This document shows positions 24,112-36,552 of a stretch of DNA of 64,000 nt, piece after piece. The position numbers and the translations under genes are program-made. Source of the stretch: Tetmemena sp. SeJ-2015 (Eukaryota > Ciliophora > Spirotrichea > Sporadotrichida > Oxytrichidae); the NCBI GenBank assembly GCA_027382625.1, contig JAJKFJ010021735.1, forward strand, positions 62,001-126,000, in the 5' to 3' direction. The notes under the pieces are model-generated. The model ran no database searches, was not told the DNA's origin, and saw only the letters and a program-made list of their open reading frames with translations. The stretch's first letter is position 1; every line of letters begins with the position of its first letter.

Positions 24112-26230
24112 ATGAAGTTGTCGTAATAACTGGATGAAAAACTTGATAAGCTCTCCATAAAAGAGCTTAGAGACAAGTATAGGAACCTCCAAGCTAACTA
24201 GAAATTGAGGGATGAGCATCTGAAGTAGGTAATTTAAAACACGAAAGATAGAAAAGACAATAAGCGGCTAGTGTTTCAAATGAAGAGAGCGCATGAGAAG
24301 TATTACGACCTCAAGTTCAGGAGAAATAATCTCGAAATTGAAAAAGCTAAGCTAGAAAAATCCAAGCATGCCACCAATTATTGCTATTATAACTATGTTT
24401 TAAAATGTTTATTTGAGAGCGTGAATGATTCTTTTTTGGGTTCGCCTGAGAGAGGACCCGGCTTTCATAGCTCTCCTCATCAAGCTAACTCAATCGAAAA
24501 CTCTTTCGACAGCAGAAACTATAGTTTGTGAACTATATTTTGTATTAAGAAATCACTCGTTACCCTAACTTCGGAGCTCAATTCAAAACCACAACTCAAG
24601 TTTAGTGGCTTAGGTGTACGAGTAAAAGCATCGGTACTAAAATAGCTTGGTGGTAAACGATGCAAGTTATTCAAGCCATCTGCCATCCATGAGCACTCAA
24701 AATGCAACCAGCAAAGTGGTCTGATTCGATACCATAGATGAAAACTCTATGGGCCAAGAAGGTGGAAGATAGAAGGAATCCTTTTTGCAGAGCATCAAGC
24801 GCTCGAAAGGTAGCCATAAAGAGAGTCTTCACTAGCGAATTCTAAAAATATCTGAAGAGAGACATACTCCATTAATAGTTTTTGATAATTTGTTTGGTGA
24901 GAGAAATGACTTTGTTTAAGGGTTGAGACTTATCCAGGTTAGTGAGAAGTAAATGTTTACAAAGCAGATTCATGAGCCCATGTCATAAGAAAAGGTCTCC
25001 AACCTTCAGCAATACATAACCAGAGTGGACACTCGCCGCCCTAATTTTAATGACTTAAGCATCAAAGCCTAGACAGTCATCGATATGCGGCTCAATCTAG
25101 AAGAGATTAGGTAAAAGTAAAGTGAATGAAAACTTTTTGAATGTGCTGATATTTCTTTCTCTTAATTTAATAGAGGCAGACTGATTTTATATAGAAGTCA
25201 CTCTTTGCAAAACCCTAGTACAAAAGTTAGAAATCACTCTTGCTTCCATCAATCATGACACCTTAAGATTAAAGCATAGATCTCAATCAGTCAGGGATGA
25301 CTTCAGCTCAATTTGAAAATTAGGAGTAGACAATTATTCCTGAAGAAGAATAAGAAATGGCAAATGGACTCTTATTAGATGAAACGCCTATAAACTCTAG
25401 GCCCCTATCTAGAGCTACCTCTCTGATTCTAATTGCTGATTAATGTCATTCTCTATTTTAGATTAATAAATTGTTCCTTCAAACTAGTAAGGTATGCAGT
25501 AATCTCAAGCTCAAAGAAAGAGCAGCTAAAACATTTTATAGGAGAGAAATGACTCCTCTCTCTAAGTAAATGGAAACCTTGGTTAGGAGCTATAACTATC
25601 AGCTGAAGACGCGAATAAATTTGACTAAAGCTCCATAAAGAAAGCAAAGCAATCTACAACAGACATACAATAAGTACCCAAGAAATCGCTTAAGACTCTC
25701 TAATTACTTTAAGATATAGAGAGAAATTTTAAGAAAGGTACGAGCTTAGGACTCGGAGAAGCCAAAAGTCAAGAAAGGAAAATGAATGAGTCCCTTGACT
25801 AATCTAAAATTACTAAGATTAATGACTAGTCTAATTTCAACTCGACTTCTATATCTCCTAGTAAATCTAAATCTAGAAGATATAATAACAGCTTTACATT
25901 TATTTATTTTTTTATAGAAGAAGGACTTTAAAGAATGGGAAAGTATCAAAAGATGTATCTATGTCAATCGATAACTTTAATTTCTAAATTCTCAATCTTA
26001 CATTTTAATTTATTTATAACTAGTTAATTATGCTAGGTAAATTACAATCAGGGCCTTTCCAAATAAAAGAGAATAGAAGTCTGCTACTTCAAAGCAGCAA
26101 CAAGCAAATAAAGCAACTGGGAAATCTAGTTAAGAAGTGCCACTAGGAATTAACACAGGCTGGAGTAGGCCAGACTTTAAAGGCTAAACATGCGAGACAT
26201 TCTCAGTCACTTATTTAGCTCAATTTATGA
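24112..26230 (+). CDS. Coiled-coil protein, unknown
   Basis: Starts MKLSQQLDEKLDKLSIKEL at 24112 and ends TGA at 26228. The first 120 residues are a highly charged coiled coil (RRNNLEIEKAKLEKSKH). A long Ser/Gln/Lys-rich middle contains a conserved-looking helical segment (FNDLSIKAQTVIDMRLNLEEIR) near 25050-25110. The tail is again polar (SSNKQIKQLGNLVKKCHQEL). An insertion at about 25110-25180 can be removed as a GT...AG intron or with pointer AGG. Other frame changes near 24390, 24540 and 25790-26030 remain unresolved. No signal peptide or membrane helix. Could be cytoskeletal, but I cannot name it. Confidence 0.6.
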
Positions 26231-26340
26231 TTTCTTAATAAAGTAATTATAACGAAGAAACTTCTTACTATAGATAAATTTATCGCTTTGTGATATAGTA
26301 ATTTATAGATTGAATAATTATCATAAATCATAAACTTAAA

Positions 26341-27689
26341 ATGAGTGACAGTCTTACCAAATCGCAGCTAGATTTTTCAGAGAGGCTGATAAAGAACTAG
26401 CTTCAAGCAGATGAGAACGAGAAAAAAGGATTAGAGTTGAAACTTGCAGAATATGACAAGCTCAGTGAAACTCTTTCAGGAATCAGCCAGAAATCGATCA
26501 ATCATGTTATGGTAATTTAAACTTCAAAATATTAATCAGTCCTAAAATATTCTATCTAGGTGCCACTGAGCGAAGTTGGTTTCTTCACAAAGGGGAAAGT
26601 GAAGCACAGCAACGAGGTTCTTGTTTTCTTGGGCGACAATTACTTTGTGGATAGGACTGCTTTTGAATGCTAGGATATCATCCAAAGAAGAAAAGACTGT
26701 ATGTCACCTACCTATCATCAGATTAATAGAAGTCTAATACTTTATTCCTCCCTTATCCATTTAATCATCATTATAGTGATCGAGAAGAAGATTGAGGGTC
26801 TAAGAATGCAGATCGAGAAGGATTAGAGTCTTAATGAGCTCTTCTCAGAAACCCAGAGTTATCTATCACAAGAAGGTCCCTCTAAGAGCTAGCTCCCTGA
26901 TAATGAAAGTCGCTGGACTAAAGAAGGACTTTTCGATATAAGAGAGGACTATGGCGAGGAAGTAGTTGAGAGCCAGCCAAAGTAACTTAGTTAAAGCAAG
27001 CGAGTAGAAGTCAGGGAGGAGCCTGATGATATGATAGAGGGCGAGGAGCTAAATAAACTTTTCAAGTCGAGCTTTAAATCAGAAGAGAGCTAAAAGCTAA
27101 TTCAGAGAGTGAAATTAAACGAACCCTCTTAGGTTGAAGAAGAAAAGTAAGCTTTTGCGCAAGAGTCAAGAGCGAACTTTGAAGCCAATCAACCTATTGC
27201 AAAGTCTCCTTCTGATATCAGAAAGATTATGCAAACTGTAGCTGAGTCCTAAACCTAGTCTGATAATATTTCAAGTTCTTAAGGATCTTCACAGTAAGTG
27301 CTTCCTCCTATAGCACAGTTAAGCACCTAATAAAAGAGTAGCAACATAATTTCATAGAAGCCTAAGTCTATCCTTAAGACAAGCTCTTCTTATGGAGGCG
27401 AAACTCTTGCTAACTCTATTCCAGCCAATCAAATTCAGTCACAAGCTAATCCTGGTTCTCTTAAATTCGATAAATTTGTGCAAATAAGTACTTTTAATTT
27501 TTTCCTCAGCTTCAAATGTAAAAATCTAATTAGCAGCAACCTCAAGGCATAATTTCCAATGTGGTTGAGAGAGATTTTTCAAAGCCTAGTCCAAAGACCT
27601 TCCAGGATCAAGCTAAAACTTCAGAAGAGGAAGAGGACCCCAGACCCAAAAGAGTGAGCAAGTTCAAGTAGCAGAGATAAGGTTAATGA
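26341..27689 (+). CDS. URI1: URI-type prefoldin-like protein
   Basis: N-terminal prefoldin-like coiled coil (LKLAEYDKLSETLSGISQKS) followed by the hairpin signature VPLSEVGFFTKGKVKHSNEV and LVFLGDNYFVDRTAFECQDI, then IIQRRKD and a second helix (EKKIEGLRMQIEKDQSLNE). This order is that of URI, the unconventional prefoldin that binds the RPB5 subunit of RNA polymerases and works with the R2TP chaperone system. The long acidic/Gln-rich middle and the C-terminal basic block PRPKRVSKFKQQR also fit. Start 26341, stop TGA at 27687. Two canonical introns are listed. A third 32-nt insertion at 27478-27517 satisfies both intron and IES rules. Confidence 0.85.
26512..26559 (+). other. GT-AG intron (48 nt)
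   Basis: GTAATT...ATCTAG. Splicing gives KSINHVMVPLSEVGFF, exactly the prefoldin hairpin. Confidence 0.9.
26699..26776 (+). other. GT-AG intron (78 nt)
   Basis: GTATGT...TTATAG. Splicing gives QRRKDLIEKKIEGLRMQ. Confidence 0.9.
27478..27517 (+). other. Insertion readable as intron or IES
   Basis: Either a 32-nt GT...AG intron (27478-27509) or a 32-nt IES with pointer CAAAT (27481 and 27513). Products differ by one residue. Confidence 0.6.
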
Positions 27690-27869
27690 GTAGAGGAGGG
27701 AATCATTTTTTACCTAAAACTAATTAGAATTGAATTTGACTAAATGATTGCGCACAAAACGCTATTATCTTTGCATTCCTTAACTCCAAGTAGGAAAGTT
27801 AAGAATCTGAAATAAAATAAATAAATCCCTATTCTAAGCAGATAAATACTTTATAAAAAGAAAACAATA

Positions 27870-30800
27870 ATGATGAACCGGTCTTTTGCAGAGAACGTGG
27901 CAGCCGCAAATAGTCTCAGCTTCCCTTAGCCGAATCAGAATTTTGAAGATCCCTTGCCACCTTCTAATCTAAACAACAACGCAGTCTTCTTTCCTTATAA
28001 TCAACAACTTGTTAATACAGATCCCAACAGCCAAAATTCTTAAATAATTTCTATGTAATTGAATTCATGATTTTAAGCTAGAAACTGAAAAACTTGAAAG
28101 CCTCTTTAATAAACTAGCAGGTCATGGGAGGTCAAGATAACTCACTCCACAACAGCAGCATGCCTTACAGAAGGCGGTCGACTAATCTAAAAGAGGACAG
28201 CTCACCCATGACACAGTATATTGAAAGTTTCCCCAATCACATAGACACACAGGAGGATCACTAGTCGACAAACCCATCTCAATAATTTAACAATTCCTTT
28301 TACAAACAGAATAAGAATTCCCTTCCTCAGGGCAGCCACCACCAATAAGTACAAATTAACTATAACCAAAATTAAATTATGCAGCAGTAGCAAATTAATC
28401 CAGATTTGATTTCAGATACTAATGCAACCAATATTGAGGATAATTAAATTAAAATGATTTAATGGTTAAAAAGATAAACTGGGATTTGAAACACTGGGAA
28501 AGATTAATAAAAACGCCACACTTTCAACAATTAATCAAAATTTGACTAATTTAAGTTAAAAAATAATTTTAAAGTAACTAAGAGCAAAAGATATAATTCT
28601 AAAAGACCTTCCTCATTATTTCTGCGACATTAAAATTTTGAAGCTTAGTTTTTAACGCAGAGTGATCCATAAACTTATAAAAGAATAAATTAGGATTTCC
28701 AGGTTTATCCATTATTCTAAACTTATTTAAAAAGAGATACCCATCCTTAAAATTCTAATTATATTATCATATTTTATACATAATTAATTCTTAGCTGTAA
28801 CAGCACTGTTTACGGAGAATTCATGCATAGAAGAAACCAGAAAAACAAATCAAAAAACCAAAGCAGCACGCATAACGCAACCATCAGTAATTAGGCAGGA
28901 TATATGGGAGTGAGTACGGCCACTGAAGAGGCCTCTCCTTAAACTAATAAGTACAAGCTGAGTAATCACAATGGCAGTCATAACCAAAGTGTAAGTTTGC
29001 AAAGTCAATGGAACTTCCAGAACAGAGTAGGCTAATCTCAAGAGAGGAAACTCAGACCCATTCCAAACCAGAATCCCTCAAGCAACAACATGCAATATCT
29101 TTTCTAGGAGGATAAGGAAATCTACTAGGATCTTCCATTAAAAATAGTGTGTGCTTATATTTGGATGTATATTAATTTCCTAAGAATTTCTAAGCCAATA
29201 ACAACTACAAGGGAAAGATCCTATATCAATCACCTCCATCAGATCATAAGTATCGCTCCAATAATGAAAAGAATACTCCTGTCTAAGTAGTGGGAAGTAC
29301 AAATCTCAGCGAGAGAAAGCAAAAATCTAGTCATGTGCAGTAATTTATCTAGCATGAACTGAGCAGTGGACAGTAGTTAAAGAGTACGAGAAGATTCACC
29401 TCAAATAAATATTCTTCCCCTCATGATAACTCCCAACTCATGAAGATCTAGCAAGACTTTTCAGAGGAGAATTCATACTTCAGCACTTAGAGCAGAAGGA
29501 ACATGGAAAGAGCTGCAGGGGGTGAACCAGTTTCAGCGTTCGATTATGAAGGTGCAGAGAATAACTATAGCATGAATTTCCCAGGACATTAGTAAAGAAA
29601 TTTACTCAAGGTGGGTTAAGGTATCTAAGGAAGTGGATTAACTCAATAAATAGCGAGTCCAAACTCTGCAGGCACACCTTTGGAGATGGCCATGGGTAGG
29701 CTTCACTAATAATCTTCACAGCAAATGCGTAAGTTCAATCGTATTTCGGGAGCTCCAAATTCTAACCAGGAATCAGCCATTTTGAACAAGCACATATTCT
29801 AAATGATATCTTCTTATCACATGATGAGAGTTTAAAGAGAAGGTAATTCAATGAATCAGAGCAGCAATAAGCAGAAGCTTCAGCTTAAGAATCAAATTGT
29901 AGGCTTTGAGACTGCTAACCTTAATGGAAAGTACCTGTCAAATATGACTACGATAAATCATGGCCAAAACTATTCTAGGATAGAATAGCAATTGCAGTAA
30001 CAACAAGCCCACCACCATACTCTCTCTTTCAATCAGAAGCCAGTTAATCCTCAAAATATTTATCCACCCACCTAGTTCAATACTAGAATTTTTTGCAATA
30101 TGAATTTCTCTCTTATCTTATCAATATAAACAATGGAAAGGGGCAGTTAATTGTGGCATCTGATTGGAATTAAGGCTTAAAGAAGAGGAATTAGTTGAAC
30201 ATTTACAACCATAGATAGTTAGCAGCAGCTTAGTCTATGAATTACAACAATCCAAATTTGAATAATAGAGCATTGAAACAAGCGGCTAACTTTAGTTAGG
30301 GACCTCAGAGAGGGGTTAATAGAACTAGGATTTAGGTGATTACCCTCACTCAGCTAACCTAAATAGACAAATTAATTTCAAAGAGGATTATATTTCATTT
30401 CATTCATTTATTGGATCACAAAAGATCAAAGACATGTTTGATTCTGAGAAAAATGGACAAATTTACTATCCTAATAACATCCGATATGAAGAGGGTCTTA
30501 AAATACTTAATAGAGAAAGCTTAGCTCGGTCAATGTTAAATGCAAATAAAGCAGCTAAGCCAATAGCTTAGAACTACACAATCTTTTATTTTTTGGAATA
30601 GATGCATTAATATTTTAATTAATCCTTAAAAGAGTTTAAATGAGAGTTAGAAAATAAACAAGAGCATTCTCAAAAATTCTATTAGCCCTGATTTACATCA
30701 GAATAACAATTATATTCCTTCGACAAGTCCAAACCCACATCATATGCATCAACACTAGAATCCTTAATACCCTAAGTTTAGCAGCACCACCACTAATAAC

Positions 30801-33800
30801 TAGGAGTCTCGCTTTGGTGAAAGACGCTTATTGGGACCTCTGTAAATAAATCCATCGATGGGAAGCAATTAAGCCAGTAAATGGAGGTTGGACAGCAGAG
30901 TAATTAAAGATCTAAATCGCAGCTTAGAAAATCCCTTATGAGCTTGAAGATAGAGGCTGAGAAATACGAATAGCTAGAGGATGAAAACTTGCCATTGGAG
31001 AAGAGACAAGACATCATGTATAAAATTCTCAAAACTACTCTTGATAAGCAGAGAAGAGAAATAATTTAGTATAAGAGAATGAATTTTATAATTAAGAGAA
31101 AAGTATTCAACTTTTATTTGATGAAAAAGGAACTTGAGACCGCGAAGATAGCTATTTAGGATTAAAAGGCAAGAGGTGGGATAGTGAGTGATAAAGAAAT
31201 GGCTCGTATTAAATTTCAGCAAGAAAAGCTTTCTAAAATGACACCACAGATGATCAACATCATAGAAAATTTAACAAGAGGGAGGAAGCATAACAAATAC
31301 TTCAACATTAATTATCTTTCTTTGTATGTATATTTTAATTTACTGTAGATGCTGCAGGCATAATGAAAATAGCGCTGAAAATTTAATGAACTAGTCTTAC
31401 GACCCAACTTAAATGAGCGATTACATTAGAGCTATTAAAGTGATGAACAATAGACTCTTTGGAGCAAAATCTACTAAAAACTTTGGAGGTATTTAGAATA
31501 TGCAAGATCGTATATCTCTAAAGGACATGGCTTATAAGGAAACAAGAAATCAGCACTAGTTTTCTACGATTTAAGCAAAAGCAATCACAATCATAACCAT
31601 GGGCATTCACATATGCATAATCATGACCATGACCATAATGCTCATCACTAAGGATAAAAAACCCATAACAAGAATGTTAGCGATAATAGCATAGTTAAAG
31701 TTGATGGTCATCATTCAAAAAATGTATCTTAGAATATGATGAATGAGAATAATTTTTCAGGATAGAAGAATCCTGGAGCCAAGAGCTAAGCAAGCAATTA
31801 ATTTTAGCCACAAGGTGTCTTACTGGATTCTATATACCCAGATGATGATAAAAGTGTTCTAAGCAATAACAGAAGTGTACTCTCAAGAGATGCAAGAAAT
31901 AGATTACTTGGGAATTACAATAAGCATCGTCACATTTGCTCAACTTAAATGTATATCTTCATTTTAATAACTGTTCATTCTGTGAATGCCCCCGTTCCTA
32001 GGCAAGTGAACAGTGCAAGAAAAAGCAGAGCCAACCAGCCGATAGAATATGTTAACCTTGAATTGAGACCAGTTTCGGTGCCACCATCGGTTAGATCAGT
32101 CTGTCTATCAGCTTTGGAAATTAGCTACCATGACATGTCTCAGCAAATGGATAAAATCTCTCATTACGAGGTGAATATGTAAACTGTGCCTGCCTAAGCA
32201 AGAAGTGTACAGATGGAGACTATGTACTCAGGGAGGTTAGTTGATAAGTGCATCGAAACAGAGAAGGAGGTTCAGATTCTGGGAGTTGGAAAACGCAAGG
32301 GAGAAGAAGGTTTACTCAAGAGAGTTTATGAGGTAATCACAATGAGTGGTGAGTATGAGACAGAGGAGGCTGAGTATATCAACTATGATTGGAGATAGAG
32401 TGGTCTATATCCCTTGATTAAAGACTAGTACGATGAAAATAGAAAAGGCAGAGACCTTATCACATCTCAAAAGAGCATGGGCCTGATTAAAAATGCTGTA
32501 AGTTCTTAAATCATAGTTAATATTTGTAGAGGAATCCAAATGAAGATTATGAAGAGAATACGCAAGATGCAGCTGCCTCGCAGTATGTCGTAAATGAACT
32601 GAGAATAAAGGAGTTTGATAAGAAGAATCTGAAGTAAGATTCATTCTATGTTTTAAATATTTATTTCAGTCCGGACAGCGAAGATATCTACTCTGAAATG
32701 GAGGTGCAATACATGGCCACTTTGCTTAAGAAAAAGGCCCAGACCTATAATAACGATGAGATCCTCTCTTAAATTCATGTGAAGGCTTAAAAGACTCTCG
32801 AAGTCTTAAATAATAACCTCGTTGCGGGAGATATACCTATCAACTCTATCTTCAATTTTTACAAGGAGCCAAAGCGTGACAATATTATCAGGTTGCTGTT
32901 GCGTTGCAAGAAGATGTATGAAGCTAGAGTCGATGTGAAGAAAATCATCCTCCTCTTGATCACTCTATAAGAGCAAACCAAGGACATAGAAGTTTTGAGG
33001 GAACTTGAAGTGAAAAGATACAAGAAAGCAGACATGGATACCTTCTAAAATGGGCTCAAACTTCTCTTGAGAGTGCAAAGAGAGTTGAATATCTTCAGAG
33101 AGGATCATAAAATTTTCAAGGCCAAGTTTATCTTCAACAATAAGGATCAGTACAATGAAGTCCCCCTTGCATTTCAGGAGTTATCCTAATTTATACAAAC
33201 TGTAAAGCTGATACCTATCGTGGAAGAGTCCTCCAAGTATTCATATTTTTATGGGCTAAAAATTAAAAGTAGCTTAATCATAACTCTAGCAGCAAGGCAG
33301 ATTTAAACCAGGCAGCTAAGAAAAATGCGAAGGCCTATTACATGGAGACTTTTAAAGTCTTAGAGGAGGAGTAGCATAGTTTAATGACTGAGAGTAGAGC
33401 AGGCTAGACTTAGTTACTTAGCCATTATGTGGGCGATGGGCCAGGGCTTGAGGATTCAGACGAAGAGGAGAAGGACATGGAGAGACTGAAAAGATAGATA
33501 AGAGCATAGAATCCCCTTGAAGTTGGAAGTGTTGAAGATGACGATGGAGTGAGGATGGCAGATAGTTCCCTACACACCCCAAAGATTACCCAACATTTCA
33601 ATGATAAGAACTTCATCTCTCCTATCAAATTAAAACCCTCCTCCATACATTATTTTGTGTTATTATTCAACGTTAGGAAAAGCAGAGCTAACGGAATTAA
33701 TGAGAATAAGAGTAGTCAAGGCTTAGACACTAACAAAAATAGCTCCAATTTAAATTCATGAACTCTGGTTAAGATTTATAATATAGCATCGAGTAGTAGC

Positions 33801-34797
33801 AACTCATATCGATAGTAAATCAAAAGGGAGGAACTTTTTATCATCCAAAAAATACAAGAAGCAGCATGGAGCCTTATCAAAACATGCTGACAGTAAACAC
33901 TGCTGGGGCTAAGGTTAAAAATCAGAGGAACGCACATCATTCTATCTCTTTCAATTAACTATTTTCTTTATAATTAATACCTATTGTTATATTTCAATGA
34001 GCAGGCTTATCCTTAGAAAGAGTAGTAGTCATCGATTATGCAAGACTCCTCAAGAACGAGTCAGGTCACTAGAATAGTAGGCGGAGGCAACGGCGGGAAA
34101 TACTATGAGGAATATGGAATAAGGGAGGAGGGCTATCTACTCACCACAAGCCAAGACCAAGAAGAAGATGAAATTGATGTCAAAGTCAACTAGCTTTAGT
34201 ATAAATATTGCTCTACTTTTTAATACAGATAAGGATTATTTCTTTTACTAGCAATTCCTTGAGATAGCTAATGACAGCAAAGGCCTAGAGTTCAATTAGA
34301 CAAACTACAGAGGATTCAAAAGTCATTCAGTAATTGCCTCAGTCAATGTAGTAGTAGTCCCAGAATAAGTAATTGCGCCAGTTTCAAAGTAAGAAGCCAA
34401 GAAACTTGATGAGAATTAAAATGTATAAATATATATTTTTTAGTCCTTATATATCTAAATTTAGAATGAGAAGTCTTAAGAAGACACTCATAGGGTGATA
34501 GAATCGTAGAACCATAGTTCCATTTAAAATAGCGAGTCTAAGAAGGTTTCACTCAAGATAAGTCATAATCAGCAATAATTATTGCAGTAGCCTATCAAAC
34601 AATCTATATAGTTGAATGAACATAGTGAGATGGAGACGAGGAAGATCAACACGAGCCAACTCTACCAATTTTATGAGATCAATTTTATATACTAATCTAG
34701 ACCGTATTAACGTTTATCAATTAGGTTCTATCTAAAATACTTCGTCGCAAATTTCAATATATATGAATAGAGAATGTAGAGAATATAATTAGGATGA
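27870..34797 (+). CDS. Very large low-complexity protein, unknown (possibly two genes)
   Basis: Starts MMNRSFAENVAAANSLSF at 27870; the last open frame ends at TGA 34795. Composition is dominated by Asn, Gln and Ser with poly-Gln patches. A His-rich stretch lies at about 31575-31650 (NHNHNHGHSHMHNHDHDHN). A helical, charged block spans 30920-31310 (DKQRREIIQYKRMNFIIKR) and the best-folded region spans 32560-33230 (YSEMEVQYMATLLKKKAQ, IIRLLLRCKKMYEARVDV, LKLLLRVQRELNIFRED). One canonical intron lies at 32498-32529. Many other frame jumps exist (28070, 28480-28800, 29200, 30130, 31330, 33270, 33970, 34210), so exact structure and whether this is one gene are unsettled. About 2,100 codons. I see no catalytic motif. 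Confidence 0.5.
32498..32529 (+). other. GT-AG intron (32 nt)
   Basis: GTAAGT...TTGTAG. Splicing gives MGLIKNARNPNEDYEENTQ. Confidence 0.8.
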
Positions 34798-34954
34798 AGG
34801 AATTTGATATCTCTCTTTGCTTTATTTCAGACCTGGAATTCCGCAATTTTATAGAGGAGAGCAAAAATGTTGTTTGGGAAAGGCAGACTTGGCATTTGAT
34901 TGCTCTTCTCTTGCACCCCATTTAAGTTATAGATTTAACTCCATAAATAATTGC

Positions 34955-36329
34955 TCAATAAAAACTACTTAATTGTGAGATGTCCTTGAGTCTATCTAAG
35001 TGTCTATATATGCGTTTGAGGTTGGCCTCTAACAAAGTGATTCCCTAGTCTATGTGCTTGTAATCCGTCTTCTGACTCAGATACAGAGGGATCGGCCTAA
35101 ATTTAATTCTCATACTTCAAAGATAATCTCTTACTCTTGCTTGTGATTAAGGATGAGTGAGCGCTGGCCATTGAAGATCACTGGATTCTTTACATTAGAG
35201 CCCAGGCAGACACTTATGTGAATACTTCATAATAATTATTATGACTTAAATAGCTAGTGAATGATGAGTTGCACTATCTGACCCAAAGCAACGCTTAGTT
35301 TGCTCTCCTGTTTCTGTGAGTCTAGGTATTTAATCCTCAGCTAGCTGTTTGTAGAGAAGTACTTCAACCCACTGTAAAGCTTCATAGTCTCAGGGATGAA
35401 AAACACATTGAAGATCTCCCACAAGCATTTAGTTTGTCTCTGCAGATAAATGAAAGTATGGATCAAATTATTTATCAAGATATTGCACTCGGCACATGTC
35501 TGAATTCAAACTACAAAATACTTTGACATACTCAAAGAATAAAACGATAAGTGGAATGGAATACTCGAGTAATAAATTCAAAAGAAATCAAGAGATGAGA
35601 TTTTGAAGGCGATGTTGGTTATATTTGCAAATGAGGATTTGACTTCTCTAGTGAGTGCACCATTGGCATCTCTTCTAGTTGCTGTTAGATCCAATTATAA
35701 ATAGTGCTAAATTATTTTAAGATCATTCTCATAAGCAAGAAAGACTAACTTAAACTGCTTCATCTTCTCATAGATATCTTTCTATTCACCCTCCTCATCT
35801 TCTTCTTTATCCCCTCTCTTCATTAAGTTTCTAATTCTCTCCCTCTACTCTCGGCGTCTATTGAGGTGGAAACTTATGAAACGCTGATCCTCATCTTCTA
35901 TTTCAGTTTCAGATATTCCTAGGTCGCTATCATCTTGTTTTTCATAAGCTCTCTGCTCATGTTGATTCTCAATTGGTTTGGATTAATCTTCAGAGACCAA
36001 GCGTAAAACTCTGCAGACAATCCAAATACTTGTAAAGCTTGAGCGTGTTCGCTCGTTTAAGATAGGCAGGTCAACCTATATTCCTTGCTCCCAGACCTCT
36101 TGAAGTTAGTGCCCTCTGCTTCTGAAATACTTTTCTTTCAAGCTCTTGATTTACTATAGAAAAGCAAGTTACTCTTAAATTCATAATCTACTATTAAACT
36201 TACGTTTTGATTTAGTTAGCTCTCTATATAACTCATCACGTCTTCAAAGTCGTCTGGCTCTTTTTAAACAAGCTCTTTCTTCTCGCTTTGGTTATCAAGG
36301 CAGGCTAGACTTGGAAGAATTGAACTCAT
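34955..36329 (-). CDS. Unknown helical protein
   Basis: Start ATG at 36329 (MSSILPSLACLDNQSEKKEL), intron at 36154-36203, stop TGA at 34955. After the intron one frame runs from 36153 to about 35590 and looks like a folded helical protein (VWEQGIQVDLPILNERTR, DLKIIQHYLQLDLTATRRD, SSFANITNIAFKISSL) with an acidic insert rich in Glu. Coding continues after frame changes as CLWEIFNVFFIPETMKLYSG and LEANLKRIYRHLDRLKDIS. I do not recognise the family. Convergent with the large plus-strand gene, whose stop is 158 bp away, and tandem with the next minus gene. Confidence 0.6.
36154..36203 (-). other. GT-AG intron (50 nt)
   Basis: On the minus strand GTAAGT...CTATAG. Splicing gives SQLNQNQIKSLKEKYF. 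Confidence 0.8.
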
Positions 36330-36552
36330 GAGCTGAGAATAGTAATCATTAAATATAAATGAAAATAGAAAATGTGATGTAAAATTAATTCAAATGGTAA
36401 ATTTCTTTTTGGACAAGAGTGAACCATCTTGGATTAGCTTCGACCTAAGAAATTCAATTTAAGAAGTTCAAGTTATTACATTTCTTGAGATGATGATAGA
36501 GTGGTAGTTGCTTAAAGATGCAAAGCTGTAAATTTTGACGCCACTCAGATAG

